From: Sophora flavescens
Lineage: Eukaryota > Streptophyta > Magnoliopsida > Fabales > Fabaceae
NCBI GenBank assembly: GCA_030762895.1
Contig: CM061065.1
Location: forward strand, 72,801,676-72,865,675
Direction of reading: 5' to 3'
Length of the DNA: 64,000 nucleotides
This document shows, piece by piece, positions 34,128 through 44,366 of the stretch (its first letter is position 1; each line of letters opens with the position of its first letter). Under the pieces are notes generated by a model. The model had not been told where the DNA came from, searched no databases, and saw only the letters and a list, made by a program, of their open reading frames with translations. Position numbers and translations under genes: made by a program.

Positions 34128-35386
34128 TGCCAACTCAATTTCGTTTGAGCGACCGAATGGTTAGAAATTGGCTTTCGCCAATAAGTAAGAATAGAAATTT
34201 AACAAAGAAAAGAAAATATTTTTGGTATTTTTTTTCAAATGAGAAAAATAAGTAACAAAATAATTAGGTTTTAATAATCAAAAAGAAATTGTTAGAGGAT
34301 CGATTTCCCTGTCTTTCCTACTTGTTCGATCCTGGAAATTAACTTAAACAGTTTATCCAATTTCAAGAAACCGAGTTTTGTAATTTATCCCCTAATTCCT
34401 TAGGTGAATAAACCTATCTGTCTAAGTTATTAATTCAATTCCTTGAGTATTAGATAAATAGCAGAAGCATTAAGAAAGATTTCCACTCAAAAAAATTAAT
34501 TTGGTTGTGTTCTTATTCCTAAGTAACACGTGCAAATCGTTTATTCACAAACAGCGATTATGAACTCGAATTTCCCAATTGCAAATTCATATAGTAGATA
34601 AACATGAAAACAGTGAATAAACTCTTGAAATTAAACAAATCAGAACAAATAATTATCCCGAATCAAAACAAGTTATCTAGGCAGTTCCATCTACCTCTAA
34701 CAAAAAAAATTAGCTAGACATAATAAAAGAAAATAAAATGAAATAGAGACAAAGAGATAAGAAAAAAACTCCATGCGCTGCTACCTCCCTCTCTCATGTG
34801 CCTCCTCTTTTCTTTTATTTTCCCTGCTCCTTAATTACTGTGCGGCTCGTTACCCTATACGCTGCTACGCCTCTCTCTTCTTTATTCTTCATGCTGCTGC
34901 CTCTCTATTGTTTTCGTGCAGCCCCCTCCCAATAAAATGACCCAATTTCCTTTTAACCTTCTAAGACCTTCACGTGGGCCTATGACGGGTTTTTCAAATT
35001 GCCAACTTCATTCACCTTTTCATAGTGATTGAAATCCAAGTCCACTTCTCCTGACTCTTTCTAATTTCCAATTTTATCTCACGTGAGCCTATGGTGCAGT
35101 AATTGAGCAAGTCAATTTTCTCCACCTGATTTGGACTCCTTCATGGGCCTATGCCACTTATTTCCTATAATCACAAACAAGTAAAAAGATTATCATATTA
35201 ATTATTTTTTTTGTATATACATATTATCATATTAATTCTAAAAAAATGAAATTAGACTAAAATATATAAAATACTATTAAAAACTAAATTACCTAAACTT
35301 AGGGACAAAACTCAATCAATCGACACAATTGGGAGCAAAAATCCATTTAAAAGCGCACAAAAATCACATAATCTAGAAGATTATCA
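34128..35386 (-). repeat. Athila 5' LTR, truncated at its inner end
   Basis: 1259 bp, matching the left LTR from 26147 to 28389 without the MULE insertion. The inner 85 bases and the primer binding site are deleted, so the gag frame starts right at the LTR edge. The outer end is followed by the TTGGG duplication. Confidence 0.9.
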
Positions 35387-35771
35387 TTGGGTTTGCGTTG
35401 CCTTGAAATGATGACGAATCATTCTTTCTGAATTAGAAAAGCCTCACGTGCTAAGGGTCTTAGGTTGCCACCACTCCATTAGTGACTGGCCTCCATTCCC
35501 CTTTAGTTGACGGAGAGTCTCCGTCTACACTCGCATAGCTTTGGCCATACAATTCAAAGATGCAGCAAGTGCAACATTCGTCCTTCGCCTATTAGTCGTC
35601 ATAAATCGGTCCACTACCAATGAAATACTGGGTTGATCAGGTCCAATATCCCAAAGAATAGCATGCGGGATTGATAACTTTAACAAGCATTATATGAGCC
35701 CAAGTTTTGTTTTAGAAAAAAGCCCCACTACCACAGTCCGATTTACAATCGAACTGCTCTGATATCATAAA
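35387..35771 (-). pseudogene. Antisense chromovirus leader and start of gag
   Basis: Read on minus: LTR end, then TGATATCAGAGC (35756-35767), an 11/12 match to the initiator-Met tRNA primer site TGGTATCAGAGC. A leader follows, then a short gag-like stretch (RRTNVALAASLNCMAKAMRV). It joins the protease remnant at 26061 once the Athila is removed, so most of gag is deleted. Confidence 0.7.
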
Positions 35772-35965
35772 TGTAACACCCTTCGTTACATTAGTAACCC
35801 AGAATAAAAACATAATTTAATTATAGTCGAAATAAAAAAAAATTACAAAATAAAAGCAGACTAAAATAAGTCCCCCATAACTGTTAATAAATCCTTACAA
35901 AATAAATTCATTTGTCTCAAAACCGAGCGCCTACTAATAAACCCAACGATAAATAAATAAACATG

Positions 35966-37362
35966 TTGTTGTGTACCGCAAGTGCACGGTTATGTCAAGT
36001 AGTAAAATATTGTTCCCCTACGACCGTGTTGTTGAGTACCAATTACACACAATCATGATTATCGAGACGAGTCAATTTTTCAAGATATTAAAGTAACCAA
36101 CAAAAAGATAAGTTCAAAAGAACAAAATTTATAAGGGAAAATAGTTGAATAAGGAAAACAATTTATAAAAAGTTCCAGGAATCGGGATTGACCACAATAG
36201 TATCGACAAGTCTATAAAAAAATTATCCCCTTAATCATCTGAATTATCTATGAAAGCGAATTATCCTAATTAATTATCGTTTCCTTTCAGAATACGATAA
36301 CGTGTCCAAAATAATCCAAAACCTATTTTCATGGCATTCAAATTAAGATGAATCCATTAAGAATTAATAATGATAATTCAAGAATTGCTTCAAAGAAGGT
36401 TAAACTACTTTCGTGATTAACGACTCAAGTTCAGTTTTAGAGTTCTAAAATTAAGGTTCACCTTTCAGTTCATCCCTCGAGATAAAAAATCATGCAAACA
36501 TATGGCCAACATATTCACAAACAGTTGGTGCACAAAAACTGAATCATAGACATGTTTCATAGATTAAAGAGAGAATATATCAAGACATTATCAATAACAA
36601 TTGGGCTAATCCCTCATCCTAAAATAAAGAAACTACTCAAACATATTCAGAATAAAATCCATAGGAATCCAAACTAACATTTAGAATAAAGAAGAAAATA
36701 CAAAAGAAGGAGAAGAAAAACTCTCAGAGTTGAAGCAATGGAGAAATCCTAGAGACCTCCTTTGTAAAAATCCCCCTAATCCTTGATGTTCTTGGTGTTC
36801 TGTAGTGCCTTCTGTGTTGTTCTCCTCTCCATTTTCGAGCTCCTTACCCTCCATTTAACCTCCTCCTTTGTTCGTAACCACTCCTCCCTCGATAAAAGAC
36901 AATAAGTTGGGAGTTATGATTATGCCGCACGCGATCCACGACCATGGAATGTTCCACGGCCAGGTCGTGGATCGTTCCAGGTCCACTAAAATTCCGCGCA
37001 GAATGGTTTACCAAGATCCACGGCCATGGAATGTTCCATGGGCTGGCCGTGGATCTTTCAGCTGATTTCTAGGATGCTCCTCTATGTTCCACGACCATGG
37101 CAGGTTCCATGGTCAAGCCGTGGAACCTTCAACTACTGAAAGAAATAGAGCAGAACCATCCGTGGGTGTGGTACATTCCATGACTAACTTGTAAAACATG
37201 CAATCCACATACTTGTGCAACAAAAACAAATAGAAATCATTCGAACTAAAGGTAAATTCAAAAATGCATGCTAAATGCTAAAAATTACCAAAATCTATAC
37301 TAGAAAATGCAACAATTGAATGCTAACTAATATGAAAATATATGCATGTTTCACACACATCA
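35966..37362 (-). repeat. 3' LTR of the non-autonomous Athila-like element
   Basis: 1397 bp. Contains a cluster of CCACGGCCATGGAATGTTCCATGG-like inverted motifs (36929-37190). Confidence 0.92.
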
Positions 37363-38885
37363 AACTCCCCCAAGCTTAAGACCTTGCTTGTCCTTAAGTA
37401 ATAACTAAGGCCAAACCAAGATGTGGGATCAAGAGACAATATTAAATAAGGAACCCGAGAAAACACACAACCAAGCAATAGCCAAAGGCAATCCAATAAA
37501 TAGAGAGGTAACCAAAATCAAGTCCAATTAGAGGCTAAGTTTTTCAGAAATCGTGATCATCACCAAATTAGGATCGCTCCTCTAACCACACTCAAAGTGT
37601 TCAAGGGTAAAGACAATGTGCTCAAGATTGCTAAAAAAAGATGCACTTCCATAAGCTTGATAAGAAACCAAATTGCCACAAAAAATTGCATGCATGCAAG
37701 AATCAAAAGGTCTTTCAATGGTTGTAATGGGGCCATGAGAATGATGTTAGGAAGGGTAAAGAAAGGAAGGTATACACAAAGGGCTAACAAATTTTTTCAA
37801 TAAACACAAGTAACCCAATAGAACAAAAATGGAGCAAATGCATTTTTCAATATCAAGAGCATAACTCCACAGTTCCAATCCTTTTTTTTCTCCTTTTTTT
37901 TTTCTTTCAAGCCTTCTTCTCAAAAAAAAATTTACTTGATTTTCCAACTCCCCTCATATATTTTTTTTTCTCTTTTTTTAAATTTTTTTATTTAATTAAG
38001 GGAAGAGACTTCATCAACATTTCTTCATTTCAGAAGAAGATGGCTCAAAAACATATTATTCCCAACACAACTTTCAAACACAATTTGCTCCATTTAATAT
38101 TCTACTTGATTACCAACAATGAATCATCATAGGCATCAAGAAAAATAATTATGCAACAGGCTCAAGATGGGTAACTAATGGATGAAAATGTGACAATTAT
38201 TTCAGATGGCCTAGAAAAATACCTAAGATTCCTTTATCATATTCAAGCATGCAAGCAAAAATTTCGTCTTAAAATGGTTTCAAATCAAGTTCTAGAGCAC
38301 AAAATCAATGAGGAATTATCACTCAACACAAAGAATGGGAGCAAAGAAAATCATGCAGTGCATACATCCCATGAAGGCTCAAATCTCACATTTAGTTGTT
38401 CAAAAATCAATGAAAAGCACAAATTCATAGAACCACATACTAATTATCAACCATCAAAAGATTACTTCAACTATCAATAAAAATCATTCCAGTTGCCTAT
38501 CACAAAGATCAACAAGTCTGGTTCCAAATCAATACCATCTCACAATCCTCAAAATAAAGGGGAACAAAGTTCAACTAAAAAGCAAGGAGGGATGATGTGT
38601 GTGAAAATGCAATTGAAGATGCAATGAAATATGCAACATGAGAATGCATGAAAATACCAAAATTTACAAAAACAAAAATGAATATAAAAATACCCCCTCA
38701 AGCTTAGAAATTTACATTGTCCTAAATGTAAAAATCTAAAACAAGAGAAGGAATAAACATGCATGATAGTTCAAGTGGCATGGCATTTTTCAAATGGGAC
38801 TTAACACAATTAATCCACAATCTCAACATCAACTCAATGACATAAGAAAAGAAAATCACATAAGGGTTCGATGCAACCAATTTAT
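37363..38885 (-). other. 3' non-coding region of the non-autonomous element
   Basis: No gene recognised. At the left edge, on minus, GGACAAGCAAGGTCTTAAGCTTGGGGGAGTT forms the polypurine tract and resembles the Athila one at 28390-28430. AT-rich with long T runs (37880-37990). The 100-codon plus-strand frame at 38178-38480 has no recognisable features. Confidence 0.7.
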
Positions 38886-39764
38886 TCAAAGCAAGAAACA
38901 AATAAAGAGGAAAGTTAAGAAACCACCCGGATCCCATAGCTTGTGGTACAAAGACCAAGGTGTGCTCAAAACATAAGACCTTCCTCCCAGATCCCATTGC
39001 TTGTAGAAGAAGAACCAAGTGATGCTCAACATATAAGAGCATTCTCTCGGATCCCATGGCTTGAAGCATGACAAATGTAGGAGCAAAGGCTTGAGAGCTA
39101 CGGTGGCCCCTTCAAATATGAAGGTACTTTCGATTCCTCTTGGATCGAAAAGTAAGTGATACGTTCCTCTTTTGACCTCTTCATGCATTAGACCTCCATA
39201 AAGCACACGAGGTCTTACTTCTTGAGCAAACTTTGTAATGCCCACACATGCATGCAAGCCAATATACTTATCCAATTCAGAATTTCCAGGCTCCTTGGCA
39301 AGCATGGTGAAGTAAGTGCTTTCCACATGAATCTTCTTTTCCACCACCACTTTATCTTCATATTGGTCCGTCCTTGCAACCATGTTTTTCTCCAATTGTG
39401 CTTCATATGGTGCTTGTGCTAACTGTTTGCAAATCTCCCCTACTTGCTCTTTGAATTTATGCACAATAACTTGCATACAATCATAAGTGGCTCTAGTTTT
39501 GGCAGCAGAGTTGGATAACTCTTGTGCATATTTCTCCAGAGCAACTTTTAAAGGTTTTGACTCATTCAATTCCCATTCCTCCTCATGCTTCATTATTATA
39601 CTGTAAGCTTGTGCGTGAGGACAATGATTTCCCCAAAGCACGAGGTCTACCAAGCACAAATTGGGCCCAAAATAATATCTTGTAACTCCCTCCAAGGTTG
39701 GATAATAATAATTGTCCATGTGTTGCATCCACCTTGCACAAACAAAACTCAAAAGAAAAATCAA
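38886..39764 (-). CDS. Gag-like ORF of the non-autonomous element, with C-terminal repeats
   Basis: A 292-codon frame on minus just downstream of the primer site. Residues 1-60 are aromatic-rich (HMDNYYYPTLEGVTRYYFGP) and 65-130 are charged and helical. The last 80 residues are a run of degenerate repeats with KPWDPREC, KQWDLGGR and HKLWDPGG at intervals of about 21 residues, encoded by a 63-base DNA repeat (38928-39068). No zinc knuckle, protease or polymerase motif. By position it should be the gag of this element family, but I do not recognise the sequence. The exact start is uncertain; an ATG at 39764 is assumed. Confidence 0.5.
   Translation of the reverse strand: MIFLLSFVCARWMQHMDNYYYPTLEGVTRYYFGPNLCLVDLVLWGNHCPHAQAYSIIMKHEEEWELNESKPLKVALEKYAQELSNSAAKTRATYDCMQVIVHKFKEQVGEICKQLAQAPYEAQLEKNMVARTDQYEDKVVVEKKIHVESTYFTMLAKEPGNSELDKYIGLHACVGITKFAQEVRPRVLYGGLMHEEVKRGTYHLLFDPRGIESTFIFEGATVALKPLLLHLSCFKPWDPRECSYMLSITWFFFYKQWDLGGRSYVLSTPWSLYHKLWDPGGFLTFLFICFLL
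38925..39070. repeat. 63-bp direct repeats coding for W-D-P/L-G-G units
   Basis: CATAGCTTGTGGTACAAAGA, CATTGCTTGTAGAAGAAGAA and CATGGCTTGAAGCATGACAA mark three successive diverged units, each preceded by GGATCC or AGATCC. They keep the reading frame of the minus-strand ORF. Confidence 0.75.
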
Positions 39765-39833
39765 ATATATACAAAATAAAAAAAAATGTCTAGATTAACC
39801 AACATTCAAGTAAAACTGATATCAACAAATCAC

Positions 39834-39851
39834 ATCCCGGCAACGGCGCCA
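39834..39851 (-). other. Primer binding site (tRNA-Asp type)
   Basis: On minus TGGCGCCGTTGCCGGGA, six bases from the LTR end. It is complementary to the 3' end of plant tRNA-Asp, the usual Athila primer. Confidence 0.85.
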
Positions 39852-39857
39852 AAAACT

Positions 39858-41250
39858 TGTTGTGTAAATCGCAAGTGCATCCTTTATGTCTAGTAGTAAA
39901 ATATTGTTCCCCTAGGACCGTGTTGTTGAGTACCAATTACACACAATCATGATTATCTAGACGAGTCAATTTTTCAAGATATTAAAGTAACCAAGAAAAA
40001 ATAAGTTCAAAAGAACAAAATTTATAAGGCAAAATAGTTGAATAAGGAAAACAATTTATAAAAAACTCTAGGAATCGAGATTGACCACAATAGTATCGAC
40101 AAGTCTATAACAAAATCATCCCCTTAATCATCTGAATTATCTATGAAAGCGAGTTATCCTAATTAATTACCGTTTCCTTTCAGAATACGATAACATGTCC
40201 AAAATAATACAATACCTATTTTCATGGCATTCAAATTAAGATGAACCCATTAAGAATAATGATAATTCAAGAATTGCTTCAAAGAAGGTTAAACTACTTT
40301 CGTGATTAACGATTCAAGTTCAGTTTTAGAGTTCTAAATTAAGGCTCACCTTTCAGTTCATCCCTCAAGATCAAAAATCATGCAAACATGTGGCCAACAT
40401 ATTCACAAACAGTTGGTGTGCAAAAACTGAATCATAGACATATTTCATAGATTAAAGAGAGAAAATATCAAGACATTGTCAATAACAATTGGGCTAATTC
40501 CTCATCCTAGAATAAAGAAACTACTCAAACATATTCAAAATAAAATCCATAGGAATCCAAAGTAACATTCGGAATAAAGAAGAAAATACAAAAGAAGGAG
40601 AAGAAAAACTCTCAGAGTTGAAGTAGTGGAGAAATCCTAGCGACCTCCTTTGTAAAAATCCCCCTAATACTTGATGTTCTTTGTGTTCTATAGTGCCTTT
40701 TGTGTTGTTATCCTCTCCATTTTCGAGCTCCCTACCCTCCTTTTAACATCCTCCTTTGTTTGTAACCACTCCTCCCTCAATAAAAGCCAATAAGTTGGGA
40801 GTTATGATTCTGCCGCGCGCGATCCACGGCCATGGAATGTTCCACGGTCGGGTCGTGGATCGTTCCAGATCCACTAAGATTCGGTGCAAAATGGTTTACC
40901 AAGATCCACGGCCATGGAATGTTCCATGGGCTGGCCATGGATCTTTCAGCTGATTTCTGGGATGCTCCTCTATGTTCCACGGCCTTGGCATGTTCCATGG
41001 TCAGGTCGTGGAACCTTCAGCTACTGAAAGAAATAGAGCAGAACAATCCGTGGGTGTGGTACATTCCATGAATAACCTATAAAACATGCAATCCACCTAC
41101 TTGTGCAACAAAAACAAATAGAAATCATTCGAACTAAAGGTAAATTCAAAAATGCATGCTAAATGCTAAAAATTAACAAAAACTATACTAGAAAATGCAA
41201 CAATTAAATGCTAACTAATATGAATATATATGCTTGTTTCACACACATCA
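39858..41250 (-). repeat. 5' LTR of the non-autonomous Athila-like element
   Basis: 1393 bp, TGTTGTGTAAATC to TTTCACACACATCA. Colinear with the left LTR with scattered substitutions and small indels. It carries the same inverted-motif cluster at 40815-41065. Confidence 0.92.
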
Positions 41251-41888
41251 CATGTCTAGCCACAAACAGCTCCTTATTCAAAAAAAAAAAAAACTAACCA
41301 TGTTAGATAATAACTAATATAATTCACTAGATCTTCAAGCTTCTTCACTCTCAGTGATGTTGTCCTCGTGCTCTGAAAACAACACTTTTAATGAGATATC
41401 ATCCCAGTGAATAAAAACAAGTTCTAAAAGATTTTCACAAATAGTGTTGTTCTCAGCCGGTGTGGTAACCGGAACATCTCATTACATTTAATCATATTCA
41501 CCAAGCAAACTCTATGCAATGCAATTCCATGAACATGACTCGGTGATTCCCAGAATCACTTGACTTGACTCTTTATTTCCCAGAACCGGTGTGAATCCCA
41601 GATCCACTAAGGTCTATGAGCTCATATCTATGCAATGGCATCCCACTGCCTTCCCCATCCCAGATGGAGATATCTTATATCTCATCCCAGATGTCGATAT
41701 TTTCAATAATTTGATATCTCATCATCGATGGTGATATCTCTCAACCTATTCCTAGAATAGAATGTATACCGTCATTCCTTCCCGGAAGGTAATTATCAAC
41801 TCATGCATAATACAATGTCATCCCAGATGACTATCAAGGTTTTCCAACTTTATCTGTCAATAACAATGGTATAATATCATGCCAAACC

Positions 41889-41890
<2 letters not shown>

Positions 41891-41926
<36 letters not shown>
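41891..41926. repeat. (AT)n microsatellite, left of MITE-like element
   Basis: 18 AT dinucleotides directly abutting the terminal inverted repeat. Confidence 0.95.
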
Positions 41927-41928
<2 letters not shown>

Positions 41929-42758
41929 ATGAGATCAAATGACACCAGGTATCAAACTTAAACTTTGACACCAAATCTTATTCCTTAATTATTGTTTAAT
42001 CTAAAGGTTAAAATTAATTCAGATAAACCATCATACTTATTTCCCAATCCCTATCATTATCTCCTCTCTCTCTCTCCGGCTCGTCACGCAATCTGCTTAT
42101 TTGATCACATCACCATTTGAGAAAAGTAATGGGAAACTGTCAAACTTTTTAGAACAAATGCACGTAGCCGCTGGGCAAATTGTATTTGCTGTAGGTGTAG
42201 CTGTGAAACAGGAAACGTCTTCAGTCCTTAAAAAAAATTGTCCATATTCCAATAATTTGATCCTTGATATATTACCAAAAAAATGAACAAATGAAATTTT
42301 TTGTCTTGTAGTTGTGATTGGGGGCGTGATTGTCTTCCATCCCCATCATGGCAGAGCAATTCTGTCCATTATATTGTCTCGGGATATGCTTACTTGTTTC
42401 CCATTTACATTTTTTTGTTGAAGTTTTGATTTACATTTCAATTCCATTCCCTTATATTTTTTTCTGTATTCATCACCAAATTTTAGAAGTAACCCAGAAA
42501 GCACATGAGCAACCTTAATATGTCGAAGATAGAGGGGAAGCGATTTACAAAAGTAACGGCACTAGGCGTAATTCTGAGTTTCATCATCATGGTGAAGGCA
42601 TGAGAAAGAAAGAGAGAGAGGGAGAGATGTTAGGGGAATAATCGAATAAGTGTGAGGCTTCAACTGAATTAATTTTATCCTTTAGATTAAACAATAATTA
42701 AGGGCTACGATTTGGTGTCAAAACTTAAGTTTGACACCTGGTGTCATTTGATTCCATC

Positions 42759-42760
<2 letters not shown>
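41927..42760. mobile_element. MITE-like element inserted in an AT microsatellite
   Basis: 834 bp with terminal inverted repeats of at least 80 bases. Left: GGATGAGATCAAATGACACC. Right, read inward: GGGATGGAATCAAATGACACC. Both continue through GACACCAAATC and CCTTAATTATTGTTTAATCTAAAGG. Bounded on both sides by (AT)n. No coding capacity; the 62-codon frames inside have no recognisable features. It could be a small non-autonomous DNA transposon that targets TA repeats; the family is not identified. Confidence 0.8.

Positions 42761-42825
<65 letters not shown>
42761..42825. repeat. (AT)n microsatellite, right of MITE-like element
   Basis: About 32 AT dinucleotides directly abutting the inverted repeat, longer than the left tract. 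Confidence 0.95.
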
Positions 42826-42826
<1 letters not shown>

Positions 42827-43870
42827 TAAAGATTGTTAATCAACAATAACTCATACCGCAATTAAACAATTAAAACCATGTGTTACGGGAACGGGTTCAC
42901 AAAACATGAACTTACACTCCAATTTTTAATTTAAATTGGTCTTCACCGAAGAAATAGAGTTTCACGTATCACATAACAGGGAAAGAATTAATCACACTAC
43001 AAATCAATGAGGTTGACTTTGACAATTGTTTTGCCATCAAACAATCAAAATAAAGAATGTACAACAATTCCACAAAATTAATATAAAGTTATTTATTTAT
43101 AGATTCCAGGAAAATATATTTATTAATTCAATTCATCTAACAACATCAAAATAATTTAAGAGTCTCAAATCAAGAACCTCAAAATTCGAATATTTCATAG
43201 TAGACAAACCCACATGTAAAAACCCCAAATTAATTGTACCATGGAAGAGTGAACAAAAGTTATTTTTACTCACCTCTTGTAGACCTCCATAAGCTCCAAA
43301 AATAATCTAAGACAAATGTTAGTGCTTCACCCAAAAATCTTTCTTCTTCTCAGCAACGTTTGGATCCGTGCGTGCAGCTTAAAACTCTACTCTTCTCTGT
43401 TATTTTTCTTCCTGTTCGGCAGCTTCCATTCTTTTAATTAAAAAGAGCCATATTCCAATCTTTAAGGTGTGCCTAGTTTAATTTTTTCTTTTTCTTTTTT
43501 AATTAATAAAAAGAAAGCAGCTAAAGTATTTTATGGGCCTACTTTACTAATTATCTAAGAATTCAAAAAGGAATTCTTGCAGCAAGCTTGCAACTCACCG
43601 TGAGTTGCATTTGGCAAAATGTCAAATTCTTTTCAATTTCAACGTGGACCCTCACTTTGGCTCTTACTTTTTTTTTAATATTATTATTACTTAAGCTAAA
43701 AGGATCAATATGTGATTAGTTTAAAAATTAACCACTTTCTTGTTTTATTTTATTTTTATTTTCTATTCTCCTCATTTCTTCACCTTTTAACTATATTTTA
43801 TTTGCACTACACTTTTTAAGAACTTGATCTTTTTTATCAAATTAATTAATTGGAATTTTAGGATGTTACA

Positions 43871-44366
43871 GCTTTTCTGAGGTTAACAATGTGAGAAATA
43901 GGGTTTAGATCGAGTCTAATCGTATAATTGTGAGTTTAGGTCACTAAGGGCTGTTTAGAAGCACAAAAACACATTTCTGATGCACGTCGATTCGCAGGGC
44001 GAACCAATTTTCGCGGGGCGAACTCGAGAGTTCCAAAAACTGTCTTACGGATTTGCGAGGCGAACAAATGCTCGTGGGGCGAGACCTAAAAAGCCGAATT
44101 TGGCCAAAACACCTAAAATAAGACTTGTAGATAATTCTCTAAGCTTTCAATGCATCAAAGATCACCTCAATCGAACATCTAGAACTTAAGATAAGGTCAA
44201 AACAGTGAAATAGATTACTAGGATTTTAAAAGAATTAAACCTTTCTAAGGCTAAACTTCTCCAAACATGACCTTAGACATCAAAAACAAACGTAACAAGC
44301 ATATATAAACATAGAAAAGCCATGATTAACACATGTTAACATAAGGATGAATTTTGGGGTGTTACA
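43871..44366 (-). mobile_element. LTR fragment (5' end on minus strand) inserted in the LINE
   Basis: On minus it begins TGTAACACCCCAAAATTCATCC at 44366, in the middle of the LINE ORF2, so it is an LTR start. The left side is cut at 43870 by the antisense chromovirus LTR. It contains TTCGCGGGGCGAA and TTTGCGAGGCGAA motifs (43985-44085) like those of the solo LTR at 13139. The other end of this insertion is not identified. Confidence 0.6.

Larger units (their letters stand above)
26062..35386 (-). mobile_element. Athila-type Ty3/gypsy retrotransposon
   Basis: Complete insertion with both LTR outer ends (TGTTGAACA at 26062; GATTATCA at 35386) and a perfect TTGGG target duplication (26057-26061 and 35387-35391). 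Sense strand is minus: 5' LTR on the right, then a C-terminal gag/protease frame, RT, RNase H, integrase, a long non-coding 3' region, the polypurine tract and the 3' LTR on the left. The 3' end of the 5' LTR, the primer binding site and the start of gag are deleted. Lineage is assigned from the protein sequence (FMDDF RT motif, VWGIDFMGPFPSS integrase). Confidence 0.92.
35966..41250 (-). mobile_element. Non-autonomous Athila-like LTR retrotransposon without pol
   Basis: 5285 bp with a perfect CATGT target duplication (35961-35965 and 41251-41255). The two LTRs are 35966-37362 (1397 bp) and 39858-41250 (1393 bp), both TGTTGTGTA...CACACATCA. Sense is minus. The primer site matches the 3' end of tRNA-Asp (GGCGCCGTTGCCGGGA), usual for Athila. 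The polypurine tract is AAGCTTGGGGGAGTT. The interior is only about 2.5 kb, with one 292-codon frame and no protease, RT or integrase. It would need enzymes from another element. Confidence 0.92.
35772..43870 (-). mobile_element. 5' LTR of the antisense chromovirus, interrupted twice
   Basis: Inner end TGTAACACCC at 35772 next to the primer site; outer end ...GGATGTTACA at 43870. Removing the Athila-like element (35966-41250 plus duplication) and the MITE-like element (41927-42760) leaves about 2 kb. It contains LTR-like AT-rich sequence with repeated TCCCAGAT/ATCTCATCCC motifs (about 41500-41840). A 5-bp duplication could not be matched because the left LTR end is not located. Confidence 0.65.

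Noticed and set aside
36868..37065. Repeated 65-codon frames in both LTRs of the Athila-like element (also 40756-40953)
   Set aside because: They arise from the CCACGGCCATGG motif cluster in the LTRs; the frame is not kept beyond the motifs and no start context is seen.
39834..39851. Possible tRNA-Asp gene
   Set aside because: Only the 18 bases complementary to the tRNA 3' end are present, next to an LTR; it is a primer binding site.
42101..42286. Short frame inside the MITE-like element
   Set aside because: 61 codons with no domain, no conserved context, and the element is otherwise non-coding.
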